Assembly: GCA_964399165.1 (NCBI GenBank)
Contig: CAYNPO010000019.1
Location: forward strand, 3,389 to 67,388
Reading direction: 5' to 3'
DNA length: 64,000 bases
Origin: UBA6144 sp964399165
GTDB lineage: Bacteria; Bdellovibrionota; Bacteriovoracia; Bacteriovoracales; Bacteriovoracaceae
The notes below the pieces were generated by a model that saw nothing but the letters and a program-made list of their open reading frames with translations, was not told the origin of the DNA and made no database searches. Below are positions 33,925 to 42,437 of the stretch, piece by piece. Numbering within the stretch: position 1 is the first letter of the stretch; the number at the start of each line of letters is the position of its first letter. A program made the position numbers and the translations under genes.

Positions 33925-35340
33925 ATGGAAAACACTGGTGTAATCCGACAAGTGATGGGCCCGGTACTGGACGTGGAGTTCCCCAACGGCAAGCTCCCCG
34001 CCCTCTACAACGCCCTCCGCCTCACGAACAAAACCCTCCCCGGCGGGGAAGACAACTTGGTGGTCGAAGTCGCCCAGCACTTGGGCAACAACACCGTTCG
34101 TTGTATCGCCATGGACGCCACCGAGGGCCTCGCCCGAGGGCAAAAGGTGAAAGACACTGGCGCTCCGATCCAGGCTCCCGTTGGTCGCGAGACCCTTGGC
34201 CGGATCATTAACGTCGTGGGTGAGCCCGTTGACGAAGCCGGCCCGGTGAAGTCCAAGAAGAGCTATCCCATCCACCGCGCGGCCCCCAAGTTCTCTCACC
34301 AGTCCACCAAGAAAGAGCCTTTCTTCACCGGCATCAAGGTCATCGACTTGCTGGCTCCCTACCTCAAGGGTGGGAAGATCGGCTTGTTCGGTGGAGCCGG
34401 CGTAGGCAAGACCGTTCTCATCATGGAGCTCATCAACAACATCGCCACCCAACACGGCGGTTTCTCCGTGTTCGCCGGCGTCGGCGAGCGGACTCGCGAA
34501 GGGAACGACCTTTACCACGAGATGAAGGACTCGGGCGTTATCGACAAAACCGCTCTCGTGTACGGCCAGATGAACGAACCCCCCGGTGCACGCGCCCGCG
34601 TGGCGCTGACCGGCCTCTCTGTTGCTGAATACTTCCGCGATGAAGAGAAGCAGGACGTGTTGTTCTTCGTGGATAACATCTTCCGTTTCACCCAAGCCGG
34701 TTCGGAAGTGTCCGCGCTGCTCGGGCGTATTCCTTCTGCGGTAGGCTATCAGCCCACCCTGGCTACCGAGATGGGCGCCATGCAAGAGCGCATCACCTCC
34801 ACCAAGGATGGGTCGATCACCTCGATCCAAGCCGTGTACGTGCCCGCGGACGATTACACCGATCCCGCGCCTGCCACGACCTTCGCCCACTTGGACGCTA
34901 CCACGGAACTCAGCCGCCAGATCGCCGAGCTCGGCATCTATCCGGCTGTGGATCCCCTGTCCTCTTCCTCCACCATCCTCTCCGAGGAAGTCATGGGGAA
35001 AGAGCACTACACCGTCGCCCGCCAGGTACAAGCTGTCCTCCAGCGCTACAAAGAACTCCAGGACATCATCGCCATCCTCGGCATGGACGAGTTGTCCGAG
35101 GAAGACAAGCAGCTCGTGGCCCGCGCGCGAAAGGTTCAGAAGTTCCTGTCCCAGCCGTTCTTCGTAGCCGAGCAGTTCACCGGTATTCCGGGCCAGTTCG
35201 TGAAGATCGAGGACACCATCAAGGCGTTCAAGGCGATCCTCGCCGGCGAAGTGGATCACCTGCCAGAGCAGGCGTTCTACCTTGTCGGCGGACTGGAGAT
35301 GGTGCACGAGAAGGCGAAAAAACTGTCTGAAGGGAAGTAA
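33925..35340 (+). CDS. atpD: ATP synthase F1 subunit beta
   Basis: Beta carries the catalytic sites of F1. The 471-residue protein has the P-loop GGAGVGKTV at about 156-164, GERTREGNDLYHEM with the catalytic glutamate, the signature PAVDPLSSSS, and the lever motif DELSEED. A 600-residue open frame on the opposite strand over this gene is only a shadow of its codon bias. Confidence 0.98.
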   Translation: MENTGVIRQVMGPVLDVEFPNGKLPALYNALRLTNKTLPGGEDNLVVEVAQHLGNNTVRCIAMDATEGLARGQKVKDTGAPIQAPVGRETLGRIINVVGEPVDEAGPVKSKKSYPIHRAAPKFSHQSTKKEPFFTGIKVIDLLAPYLKGGKIGLFGGAGVGKTVLIMELINNIATQHGGFSVFAGVGERTREGNDLYHEMKDSGVIDKTALVYGQMNEPPGARARVALTGLSVAEYFRDEEKQDVLFFVDNIFRFTQAGSEVSALLGRIPSAVGYQPTLATEMGAMQERITSTKDGSITSIQAVYVPADDYTDPAPATTFAHLDATTELSRQIAELGIYPAVDPLSSSSTILSEEVMGKEHYTVARQVQAVLQRYKELQDIIAILGMDELSEEDKQLVARARKVQKFLSQPFFVAEQFTGIPGQFVKIEDTIKAFKAILAGEVDHLPEQAFYLVGGLEMVHEKAKKLSEGK

Positions 35341-35343
35341 TCC

Positions 35344-35757
35344 ATGGCCGCCGCTTTCATGCTGAACGTCTACACGCCCAAAGGCGTGGTGGTGCGGGAC
35401 CTCGAGTGCACCGATATCGTGGTTCCCACCGTGCGCGGGGAGATCAACATCCTCCCCGACCACACCCACATCCTCACGGAGCTGGGTACTGGCGTCCTCA
35501 CCGCCAAGACCGCTAATGGCGTGCGGCACTTCTCTGTGACTGCGGGCCTGTGCCGGGTCATGCAGTCCACTGTTACCGTGCTCTCTTTTACATCGGAAAG
35601 GCCCGAGGAAGTGGACATAGAGCGCGCCAAGTCCGCCCGGGCAAAGGCCCTCTCGCGCCTGGCGGGCGAGACCTCCCTAACAGATGCAGACCTGGTGAAG
35701 TTCCGCCGGAAACTCGAGCGGGCCGAAATGCGCTTGCGCCTGGGGAACTTGCGCTAA
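35344..35757 (+). CDS. atpC: ATP synthase F1 subunit epsilon
   Basis: Epsilon couples the rotor to F1 and can inhibit ATP hydrolysis. The 137-residue protein has the N-terminal beta sandwich (LNVYTPKGVVVRDLECTDIVVPTVRGEINILPDHTHILTEL) and a C-terminal helical hairpin (IERAKSARAKALSRL). It follows atpD by three bases and is the last gene before a strong terminator. Confidence 0.95.
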   Translation: MAAAFMLNVYTPKGVVVRDLECTDIVVPTVRGEINILPDHTHILTELGTGVLTAKTANGVRHFSVTAGLCRVMQSTVTVLSFTSERPEEVDIERAKSARAKALSRLAGETSLTDADLVKFRRKLERAEMRLRLGNLR

Positions 35758-35771
35758 GTCGATTTTGAGCT

Positions 35772-35821
35772 GGTCCTATGGGGGCACCTTCGGGTGCCTT
35801 TTTTTTTGCCCCCATAGGACC
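35772..35821 (+). terminator. Nested intrinsic terminator after atpC
   Basis: GGCACC-TTCG-GGTGCC followed by nine T (35783-35807) is a textbook intrinsic terminator with a stable UUCG loop. It sits inside a second, perfect 15-bp inverted repeat: GGTCCTATGGGGGCA at 35772-35786 and its complement at 35807-35821. The outer and inner stems share bases, so they exclude each other at the edges. The outer repeat would also allow termination on the opposite strand to be altered. Confidence 0.93.
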
Positions 35822-35942
35822 ACCTTCCGTGACTATCCACTAGCTGAATAGCCAGAAAAAACCCCTGAGTACTTAAAATCGTGCGCCCCTACGGGGGCAA
35901 ACCGCCTTGGCCAGGTACAAAACCGCTATCATTTCAGAACGC
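35822..35942. other. Spacer before the 714-residue membrane protein
   Basis: This 121-bp spacer contains TACTTAAAAT at about 35869-35878, a plausible extended -10, without a clear -35. A GC-rich short hairpin (GCCCCTACGGGGGC, about 35885-35898) follows. An in-frame TTG at 35907 could start the next gene 12 residues earlier. Confidence 0.35.
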
Positions 35943-38087
35943 ATGCGAGTTCTAGGAACACGTCTTTTGACCGCGGTATCAATGATCGCCCTGCTCTGGG
36001 TGGGCTCGGTCGTCGTGCGTCTCCACACCTGGGGCGATGAGCGCTCCCTCGTGTCCTTCACCGCTCCAGAAGCGTTCCATCTTCCGGCCGCCGCAAACCG
36101 CGCCGTGGCTACCTCGGTGGCCCTGGACGACGTCTACGCCGCAGTCACCTTGCCCGCTTTGCCCACACAGATGGTGGCCTCAGCTGCGCGCAGTTTCCGC
36201 CATCCTCCGGTGGAGTTCCTCCGCGTGACCAAGGAAGTGCGCATTCTCGACGAGGCCTTCTCCGAGGAGCTGGATGAACGTCCGGCGGGTGAGTGGCGCC
36301 CTTTGCAAGGCTCCACTGAGGTTCCGACCCAAGGTCCCGTTGAGTTGAAGGCCGTTCATGTGGGCGATATGGAGTCCACGAACTTCGTCGCCTTGATGGA
36401 CGCCGTGAAGCTGCCCCACGAAGAGGGCACCATGGTAGCCGAGGCGAAGGCCGAAGAAGGCGCGGCTCCCGCGCCCGAGGTTCCTGCCACCGCCGTCGCC
36501 GACGCCGTGAACCTCACGCAGGCAAAAAGCCAGGACGTGGTTTCGGCTGAGCCGGAGTTCTTCGAATACGAAGCCAAACCCGAAGTCGAGAAGGTCGCCG
36601 TTGAGGCTCCCACGGTGGAGCCCCAGGTGCCTTCGCCTCCGGATGAATACTCACCCCCCGAGGGTTGGGACCTTCCTGTGGGTACTCAGCGGGCCATGGC
36701 GGACTCACCCAAAACCCCCCAGGCTGAGGAGGGCATCACTACCTTCAGCTATACTGTGCCCACCGGGTTACCCTCCAAGTCTTTGCCCAAGGTTGCGATG
36801 GGTACTCAGAAAGCCCCCTCCGCTAAAGCTAGCGTGAATACTCACAACGTGGATAAAGCGGATAAACATGACGGGGGCGAAGAAGGCTTCACCAAAAAAG
36901 CCGACGCCAAAAAGAAGTTAGAGACCGGCGAAGCCGCCGTCGCAGAAATCGTTCTCTCCCCACTTTCCGTGGGCATGACGAAGACATCTCCGCTGCGCAA
37001 CTTCGAAGTTCGCGCTAAGGACGATGACGCCGAGACCTGGCAGGACCATGGTGAGGGCACCGTGCTCTGGCGCGAAGAAGTCGTCCCCGGAACGCACTCA
37101 CGCGGGGCCACCGTCCTCCGCAAGGATCATGTTCCCACCCACGTGGACATTCCGGTCCTCCAGGGTAGCGGCCAAGTGGAAATACCCGTGTTGACCATGC
37201 AGAAGCTGGAAAGTTTCTCTCGCCGCCCGCGCCAAGTCCCCGTGGGCTTCGTGTTGGTGGACCTTGATGAACAGACTGAGACCGTAGAAATTGACGGCGT
37301 GAAGCCCACCGTGACGAAACTCGACTCTAACTTCCGCAAAACCAAGGGTGAGGACCACCGCTACCTGCTGTTCTCTGGCGTTGAGACAGGCAATCGGACT
37401 CTGACTGCCCTGTTGGGTGACGGACGCCGCGCACGGCGCGTGATCCACGTGCACGAGGAAGAAATGACATTCGATCCGGGGTTGTTCAGCCGCGATGAGC
37501 GCTTGAGCGTGACTCTGCGCCAGGAAGACCTGCTCTCCAACGAACCCACCCCGCTGGTGGTACCGGCCGAGCAAGCAAAGCTCTTCTTCGATGGCACGGT
37601 GGCGCAAAAAACGGCGCCTGACCGCTACGCGTTCCGGCCCGCCCCGCGCTTCCTAGGCTCACGGCACTACCTTTCCCTCTCCCACTTGGAAGAGGAGATC
37701 TACGTGGGTGTGGACCGCGACGGCGAAGTGGACGTGCCCTCGGAAGAACTCATGCGCGAGGTCATCCGGCGCTTCAAGCTTTCATCGGGTTCCCAGTCTT
37801 GCGTCGTGCAGGTCAACCTTGACCGCCCGGCCAAGTCCTATCGCGTCCTTGCAGAGTCTCACGACCAGGCCCACGTCAGCTTTGGGCTAGTCTTGGACAA
37901 GGATGGGAAGTTCTACGATTCGCTGGGTGAGAACTCCCGGCGTCTCTTCTTGATGTCAGAGAGCCAGGGCGGAGCTCGCCAATCCGAGAACGCCCGCCTG
38001 AACATCAGGCTGGAATACCAAGACGGTACCTTCCGGAGCTTCCAGACCTATTGCTCCCCCCACGCCTACTTGGTCGAGCAGCTCTGA
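35943..38087 (+). CDS. Large membrane-anchored protein of unknown function
   Basis: A 714-residue protein that I do not recognise. The N-terminus is a short basic stretch followed by one membrane helix (LLTAVSMIALLWVGSVVV), so the rest should be periplasmic. Residues of about 100-330 are rich in Pro, Ala, Glu and Val and look disordered. The C-terminal 350 residues are predicted strand-rich, with several Asp/Glu turns (VPVGFVLVDLDEQTETVEIDG, YLLFSGVETGNRTLTALLGDG), like stacked Ig or carboxypeptidase-regulatory-type folds. It has its own transcription unit between the atp terminator and a convergent transglycosylase, whose 3' end it overlaps by 22 bp. The shape suits an envelope-spanning or surface protein. 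Confidence 0.7.
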   Translation: MRVLGTRLLTAVSMIALLWVGSVVVRLHTWGDERSLVSFTAPEAFHLPAAANRAVATSVALDDVYAAVTLPALPTQMVASAARSFRHPPVEFLRVTKEVRILDEAFSEELDERPAGEWRPLQGSTEVPTQGPVELKAVHVGDMESTNFVALMDAVKLPHEEGTMVAEAKAEEGAAPAPEVPATAVADAVNLTQAKSQDVVSAEPEFFEYEAKPEVEKVAVEAPTVEPQVPSPPDEYSPPEGWDLPVGTQRAMADSPKTPQAEEGITTFSYTVPTGLPSKSLPKVAMGTQKAPSAKASVNTHNVDKADKHDGGEEGFTKKADAKKKLETGEAAVAEIVLSPLSVGMTKTSPLRNFEVRAKDDDAETWQDHGEGTVLWREEVVPGTHSRGATVLRKDHVPTHVDIPVLQGSGQVEIPVLTMQKLESFSRRPRQVPVGFVLVDLDEQTETVEIDGVKPTVTKLDSNFRKTKGEDHRYLLFSGVETGNRTLTALLGDGRRARRVIHVHEEEMTFDPGLFSRDERLSVTLRQEDLLSNEPTPLVVPAEQAKLFFDGTVAQKTAPDRYAFRPAPRFLGSRHYLSLSHLEEEIYVGVDRDGEVDVPSEELMREVIRRFKLSSGSQSCVVQVNLDRPAKSYRVLAESHDQAHVSFGLVLDKDGKFYDSLGENSRRLFLMSESQGGARQSENARLNIRLEYQDGTFRSFQTYCSPHAYLVEQL

Positions 38088-39403
38088 CCCCGCAGCCGTG
38101 AGGCCCAGCGCTTAGGCGGAAGCTTCACCATTTCGGCCCATTCCAATCGCTGGAAAGTCCCCGGCGGAAGCCACAGGGAGCCCGCTACGATAGTACCGCG
38201 AGGATAGGTGCTGGCTGGACGCCGCAAGTGACGGTTGAGGTCGAGCCAGGATTCTCCGTGGATTCCCAGCCGTGCCGCCATCTTCTGGGGGATGAAAGCG
38301 CACCGGGCGACGGTCAGGAAGAGCTTGTCGGCGGCCCCTTCCCGGGGCGTGGAAACCCTGGGAAAAGTCCTGTCTTGGTAGGCAATGGCATGCACAAGTG
38401 CCAGAAATTCCGCGTAAAAGTTCTTGGAAGCGAAGCCGTGGTGGTTGCCCCTATAGGACCGGAAAACCCGCTCCAGGGAAGGGGCGGGGTGACCGATTTC
38501 CCTGCGGGCGCGGACAAGGTGCTTGGTACCCGAATTATAGGCCGTCACGGCCAAGTCCCAGCGCTTGAGGATGCGGTGGTTTTCGCGCAAGAGATGCATG
38601 GCCGCCACGGAAGACACCACCGGATTGAGCCGATAGTCCCACCTGGCTTCGCGCTTAGGCATGAAGAAGGAAGCGATGAGGGGCATGAACTGCCAAACCC
38701 CCGCCGCGCCCGCGCTGGAGTGGGCCGCATTGTTGAAGCTGGATTCCAGGAAGGGGATCGCCATCAATTGGGGTGGCAGGTGGAACTCATGGGAGAGCCT
38801 GGTGAGGAAGGGGCGGAAAGGCGCTTCCCTGTGCAGGCCCGCCTCGATGAGGTCGCGCTGGCCCGTTTGGGCGCGCACGCCGTTGGTGAGATGGCGGAAG
38901 TAGTTGGATCGCGCGGCGCCCCGGGGGGGGGGATTGCGTCCGGCGTCCCTCAACGCTCTCAGAACCAACAATCGGTCACCCTCGGCTGGCAGGCCCCGGG
39001 CAAGGCCCAGCAGGGCCTCCTTGACCTCAGCGATCCTGGCCCCGGCCCTGCGCTGGAGCAGGACATGGCGCCTTCCGGCACTCTCATCTTCACCTTCGGT
39101 CCTCATCAAGCCCACGACCCCGTAGACGATCCCGGGGTTATCCCGGTCGTGGAGAACGGCTTCTCTCGACCCGTAGCGAGTGTAGATTGAAAACCAGAAG
39201 CGCACATGGGGCTCGAAGTACGGGGAGATGCTGAAAGCCGCCGGGACGCGGTTCTCCTCATCCCTCAGAATGGACCGGGTGACCACGGCGGCCACGGGAG
39301 CATCCTTGGCCACAGCGGAAGGACGGCCGCTGGCGGGCACGGGACCGGTGAGCGGGTCTGAAGCGCGCAGTAGGATGAGGGCGAGCAAGGGAAGGAGGCG
39401 CAT
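38066..39403 (-). CDS. Secreted lytic transglycosylase (MltD/SLT family)
   Basis: The enzyme should cleave peptidoglycan glycan chains. The 445-residue protein has an N-terminal signal sequence (MRLLPLLALILLRASD), a long variable region, and then the SLT domain at about residues 205-330. The catalytic glutamate is in FLESSFNNAAHSSAGAAGVWQFMP, and AVTAYNSG is the later SLT motif. The C-terminal 60 residues (AARLGIHGESWLDLNRHL...GSLWLPPG) look like one LysM-type cell-wall module. It shares its start with the stop of the patatin gene and contains a run of ten G/C (38923-38932). Confidence 0.82.
   Translation of the reverse strand: MRLLPLLALILLRASDPLTGPVPASGRPSAVAKDAPVAAVVTRSILRDEENRVPAAFSISPYFEPHVRFWFSIYTRYGSREAVLHDRDNPGIVYGVVGLMRTEGEDESAGRRHVLLQRRAGARIAEVKEALLGLARGLPAEGDRLLVLRALRDAGRNPPPRGAARSNYFRHLTNGVRAQTGQRDLIEAGLHREAPFRPFLTRLSHEFHLPPQLMAIPFLESSFNNAAHSSAGAAGVWQFMPLIASFFMPKREARWDYRLNPVVSSVAAMHLLRENHRILKRWDLAVTAYNSGTKHLVRARREIGHPAPSLERVFRSYRGNHHGFASKNFYAEFLALVHAIAYQDRTFPRVSTPREGAADKLFLTVARCAFIPQKMAARLGIHGESWLDLNRHLRRPASTYPRGTIVAGSLWLPPGTFQRLEWAEMVKLPPKRWASRLRGQSCSTK
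38446..38460 (-). repeat. One-mismatch copy of the atp-terminator arm
   Basis: On the minus strand this reads GGTCCTATAGGGGCA, differing at one base from the GGTCCTATGGGGGCA of the atp terminator and mnmE. It lies within the transglycosylase coding region. Confidence 0.35.
38923..38932. repeat. Ten-base G/C homopolymer in the transglycosylase gene
   Basis: A run of ten G on the plus strand encodes Pro-Pro-Pro in the NPPPRG segment. The frame is intact here. Gain or loss of one base would truncate the protein before its catalytic domain. Confidence 0.8.
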
Positions 39404-40581
39404 CAGCGCTCCAGGCGTCCCAACACCTGCATGGTCTTCTTGTAGCCAGCCTCCACCGCGTGACCCGCGGTCTTGGGGCTCAGGGTGAAGTGGTTACCGA
39501 AGAACATCTTGTAGTCGTCATGGTCGGGGAAGATGTCAATGAGGCGAACCTTGGGGTTCACCTGCAGCTTGCGCTGGAGGATCGCCATGAGATTGCGGCG
39601 CTGGGACTCTGGAAGGCGCTCGGCCTTCATCCAGTCGTTCACGGTGTCCAGGATGTCGATGGCCTTGGCCCGCTCCGCCCGGTGGGCGACGATCTTCTTT
39701 TGGATCATCAAGTAGATGGACTGGATGGCGATGGAGGGGAGCCCATAGTTCACCAGGCTGCCGATCTCGTCGTGGTAGTGGTAGGGTGTGTGGGTCCAGG
39801 AGCTGATGATGACTTCACAGCCATTGTCCTCGGCCACGTGAGTGGAGAGGGTTTCGCGGATTTCCCCGTCGATGTAGTAGTCGGTCTCACCGGTCTGGGG
39901 GTTTTGGAGCGGGTAGGGGACGAAGAAAGGGGGCACGGACATGCTGGCGGCAGCCGCCGCGGAAACGGGAACGCCCGTGGCGTACTGGGACGTACTGTCG
40001 TGGGAAGGGTTCGGATAGTTGTACTTGGAGAAGATCACCTTGCGTGAGTGGTCCAACTGCGTCGCCACGATGAAAAGGTCGGCGGCATAGTCTTCGAAGC
40101 GGTCCACCTCACAAACATTCTTGAGGAGGTACTGGCGGATGCCCTCCGTGGTGAAGAAACCGGAGAAGCCCACGAAGGGTTTGAGGATGTTGCGGAACAG
40201 GACGGGAAATTCCTCGAAGGGATGCCAGTACTCGCTCTTAAGCGGGTGCGCGCGCACGCGGCGCACGTGGAACATGTCCCGGTAGCCAATGGGCTTCAGC
40301 CGGGTGTTCTTCCATCCCAGTGTGGACTGAATCACGTCTTGCGGGGTGAAGCCGCTGGCTAGGAACAAACACGTCATGGCCCCGGCGGAGGAGCCTACGT
40401 AGGTGCCGATCTCGAGGGAATTGGAGCCAGGACCGCGATCCTGAGTGTTTCTGTTGCCCTTAAGTGTAAAACCCACTTCTTCCAAGGCATGGGCCACGCC
40501 CAAGTGCCACGCAGCTGCCTTCACCACACCCCCCGAGAGCACCAGGGCGATTTTCTTGTTTTTAAACTGGTCAAGGTTCAT
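39403..40581 (-). CDS. Patatin-like phospholipase
   Basis: Patatins are Ser-Asp dyad lipid acyl hydrolases. The 392-residue protein has the oxyanion-loop region LSGGVVKAAAWHLGV, the nucleophile elbow GSSAG (TYVGSSAGAMTC), and the DGE motif (YIDGEIRETLS) with the catalytic aspartate. There is no signal peptide, so the enzyme either stays in the cytoplasm or leaves by a dedicated secretion system. It is translated together with the transglycosylase. In predatory bacteria such a pair could attack prey membranes and walls, but this is speculation from context. Confidence 0.85.
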   Translation of the reverse strand: MNLDQFKNKKIALVLSGGVVKAAAWHLGVAHALEEVGFTLKGNRNTQDRGPGSNSLEIGTYVGSSAGAMTCLFLASGFTPQDVIQSTLGWKNTRLKPIGYRDMFHVRRVRAHPLKSEYWHPFEEFPVLFRNILKPFVGFSGFFTTEGIRQYLLKNVCEVDRFEDYAADLFIVATQLDHSRKVIFSKYNYPNPSHDSTSQYATGVPVSAAAAASMSVPPFFVPYPLQNPQTGETDYYIDGEIRETLSTHVAEDNGCEVIISSWTHTPYHYHDEIGSLVNYGLPSIAIQSIYLMIQKKIVAHRAERAKAIDILDTVNDWMKAERLPESQRRNLMAILQRKLQVNPKVRLIDIFPDHDDYKMFFGNHFTLSPKTAGHAVEAGYKKTMQVLGRLER

Positions 40582-40646
40582 AGGAGTTCTGAATTTACAC
40601 TCTTACGGGAGGTCCCTATCATAAAGTATAGGAAAACGGAGGGGTC

Positions 40647-40970
40647 ATGGCCAACAACGACGGCACGTGGTTATCCATTCTTGACTACTCACACTTCAAA
40701 AAAGTTTCCATCTCCACCATAAGGCGCCACATCAAGGCGAACCTGGTGAAGTGGCGCGAGGAAGACGGGAAGTACCTCGTCTGGACAGCCGCCGCGCCCC
40801 AGGACATCGAAAACCGCCGCGAAAGCGAAGTCCTCGCGCTCAAACTTGAAATAGGCCGCCTCGTCCGCGAAAACCGCAGCCTCCGCCAAGAAGTAGAAGA
40901 GGCCCGCATGCTGATCCGCCTGTACGAAGAAGGCGCGTCTTCGCTTCCCCCGGAGTCCCTCCCCACATGA
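40647..40970 (+). CDS. Small helix-turn-helix / coiled-coil protein
   Basis: A 107-residue protein with a MerR/excisionase-like N-terminal segment (LSILDYSHFKKVSISTIRRHIKANLVKWREEDGKYLV), in which a helix-turn-helix and wing are visible. A heptad-rich helix follows at residues 58-92 (ALKLEIGRLVRENRSLRQEVEEARMLI), probably a dimer coil. It is likely a DNA-binding regulator. A GGAGGGG ribosome-binding site precedes the ATG. The stop overlaps the start of an outer-membrane protein gene (ATGA), and it is divergent from the patatin gene. Confidence 0.7.
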   Translation: MANNDGTWLSILDYSHFKKVSISTIRRHIKANLVKWREEDGKYLVWTAAAPQDIENRRESEVLALKLEIGRLVRENRSLRQEVEEARMLIRLYEEGASSLPPESLPT

Positions 40971-42430
40971 AAGCCCTTTTTATCTTCCTGCTCGTCGCCA
41001 CCTTCTCGGCCCACGCCACCGATGGGCATTCCTTGCGGCGTTGTGTGCTTCTCCCCATCACCGACAGCGTGGGCGGCGCCATTGGCGGAAAAGTTTTCAC
41101 GCAACTCGAGCTGGACCTGAAGGAAGGCACTTGGTGCCAGTACCAGTCCAACTCCGAGCTCTTGGGGATTTTCAGCCGCTACCGCGAAAACCTCCCCCAG
41201 CACCTCAAGACTCCCGCGGTGGTCAAGGTCGTCGCCGACAAGTTGAAGGCGGGATCCATCATCCGCGTGAACCTGGTTTCCGAGCTGAACGGCATGGACG
41301 TACAGCTGGAGGTCGTGGGGCCCGACGGGGAGACCATCATCTTCGCCGAAAAGACCAACCTGCCCAAAGACGACCTTGAGCTGGTGGGCGAGACCCTCCG
41401 CAACTGGCTCGAACTCCACGGGCGCTCGCTCCCTTATGACGGCAAGATCACCGGCATCCTGGGTGACCAGGTCACCATGGACTTCGGCAAGAACCACCAG
41501 GTCCAGATCGGGCAGGACTTCGTAGTGAAACGCTACCGGGGAGTTAAGAAGCATCCCCTGTTGAAGAAAGTCGTCGAGTGGGAATCACGTCCCCTCGCCA
41601 ATGGGAAGGTCTTCAGCCTCTCCGAGGCCCAGGCCGTCGGCATGGTGAAGGTGTATCGCTCGGACGCGAAGCTTGAGGTTGGCGATTGGATACGCCTGGA
41701 GAAGCCCAAAGCCGACACGGCCTTGGACGAGTTGCGGTATCCGGAGAAAGACAAAGACTCCTTCGGGAAGCTGGGACTCGCCTCCGCCTATCTGGTGCTG
41801 GCTAAGTCTTCCCTGGGCGCGTCCAAGGACGGCAACAAGCGCCTGGGCGGCCTGACCTACGGCTTCCAGGGCAAAGCCGAAGCCTGGGTCACCCGCAACT
41901 GGTTTGGCCTCTTGGAGTTCGGGCGCTCCTTGGGTTCGCTCAAAAAATCTTCTGGCGTGTTATCCGATTCCAAGTCCGATTACCAGCGCGGGAGCTTCAA
42001 GCTGGGCGGCGGATGGAAATACCTTCCGCTGGGCTTTTTCTACGGCCCGCAAGTGGATCTTTACGCGGGGTACGGCTCCCATGTTTACAAGGCGGACTAC
42101 TCCGAAGAAGACGGTCTGGGTGAGTTCGGCATCAACGGCATCATGGCCGGTGTCGCGACGAATTTCCCCGTGGGCCCCTCCAACCGGGGTATCCTGCGTG
42201 CGGAATTCATTCCCTTTCCGTCATTCGAAGACGAAGACTCCGTTTATGGCGGCAGCAAAACCACATCGTTCCTGCAGCTGGAACTGGGAATGCGCCACCA
42301 ATGGAGCCCAAACCTGATGTTCGACGTTCTGGTGGAAATGACCAGCGCGAAGGCCACGTTCAAAGGTGACGTGAAGTCCGTTTCCGCCCAGGACACCGCC
42401 CTGAAAGCCGGGGCGAGCTTCAACTTCTGA
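40967..42430 (+). CDS. Outer-membrane beta-barrel protein with periplasmic domain
   Basis: A 487-residue secreted protein with signal peptide MKALFIFLLVATFSAHA. Residues of about 18-240 form a soluble alpha/beta part that includes IGQDFVVKRYRG and GMVKVYRSDAKLEVGDWI, similar to flagellar-assembly/Csg-type modules, though I cannot name the family. From about 260 the sequence alternates polar and aromatic residues as in a transmembrane barrel, and it ends in AGASFNF, the C-terminal Phe recognised by the BAM machine. Its start overlaps the HTH protein gene, which suggests that the regulator may control this operon. Confidence 0.72.
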   Translation: MKALFIFLLVATFSAHATDGHSLRRCVLLPITDSVGGAIGGKVFTQLELDLKEGTWCQYQSNSELLGIFSRYRENLPQHLKTPAVVKVVADKLKAGSIIRVNLVSELNGMDVQLEVVGPDGETIIFAEKTNLPKDDLELVGETLRNWLELHGRSLPYDGKITGILGDQVTMDFGKNHQVQIGQDFVVKRYRGVKKHPLLKKVVEWESRPLANGKVFSLSEAQAVGMVKVYRSDAKLEVGDWIRLEKPKADTALDELRYPEKDKDSFGKLGLASAYLVLAKSSLGASKDGNKRLGGLTYGFQGKAEAWVTRNWFGLLEFGRSLGSLKKSSGVLSDSKSDYQRGSFKLGGGWKYLPLGFFYGPQVDLYAGYGSHVYKADYSEEDGLGEFGINGIMAGVATNFPVGPSNRGILRAEFIPFPSFEDEDSVYGGSKTTSFLQLELGMRHQWSPNLMFDVLVEMTSAKATFKGDVKSVSAQDTALKAGASFNF

Positions 42431-42437
42431 GGGGCCG

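Noticed and set aside
33727..35529. A 600-codon open frame on the strand opposite atpD
   Set aside because: It lies wholly over atpG/atpD/atpC, has no family features, and its openness follows from the GC-rich third positions of the real genes.
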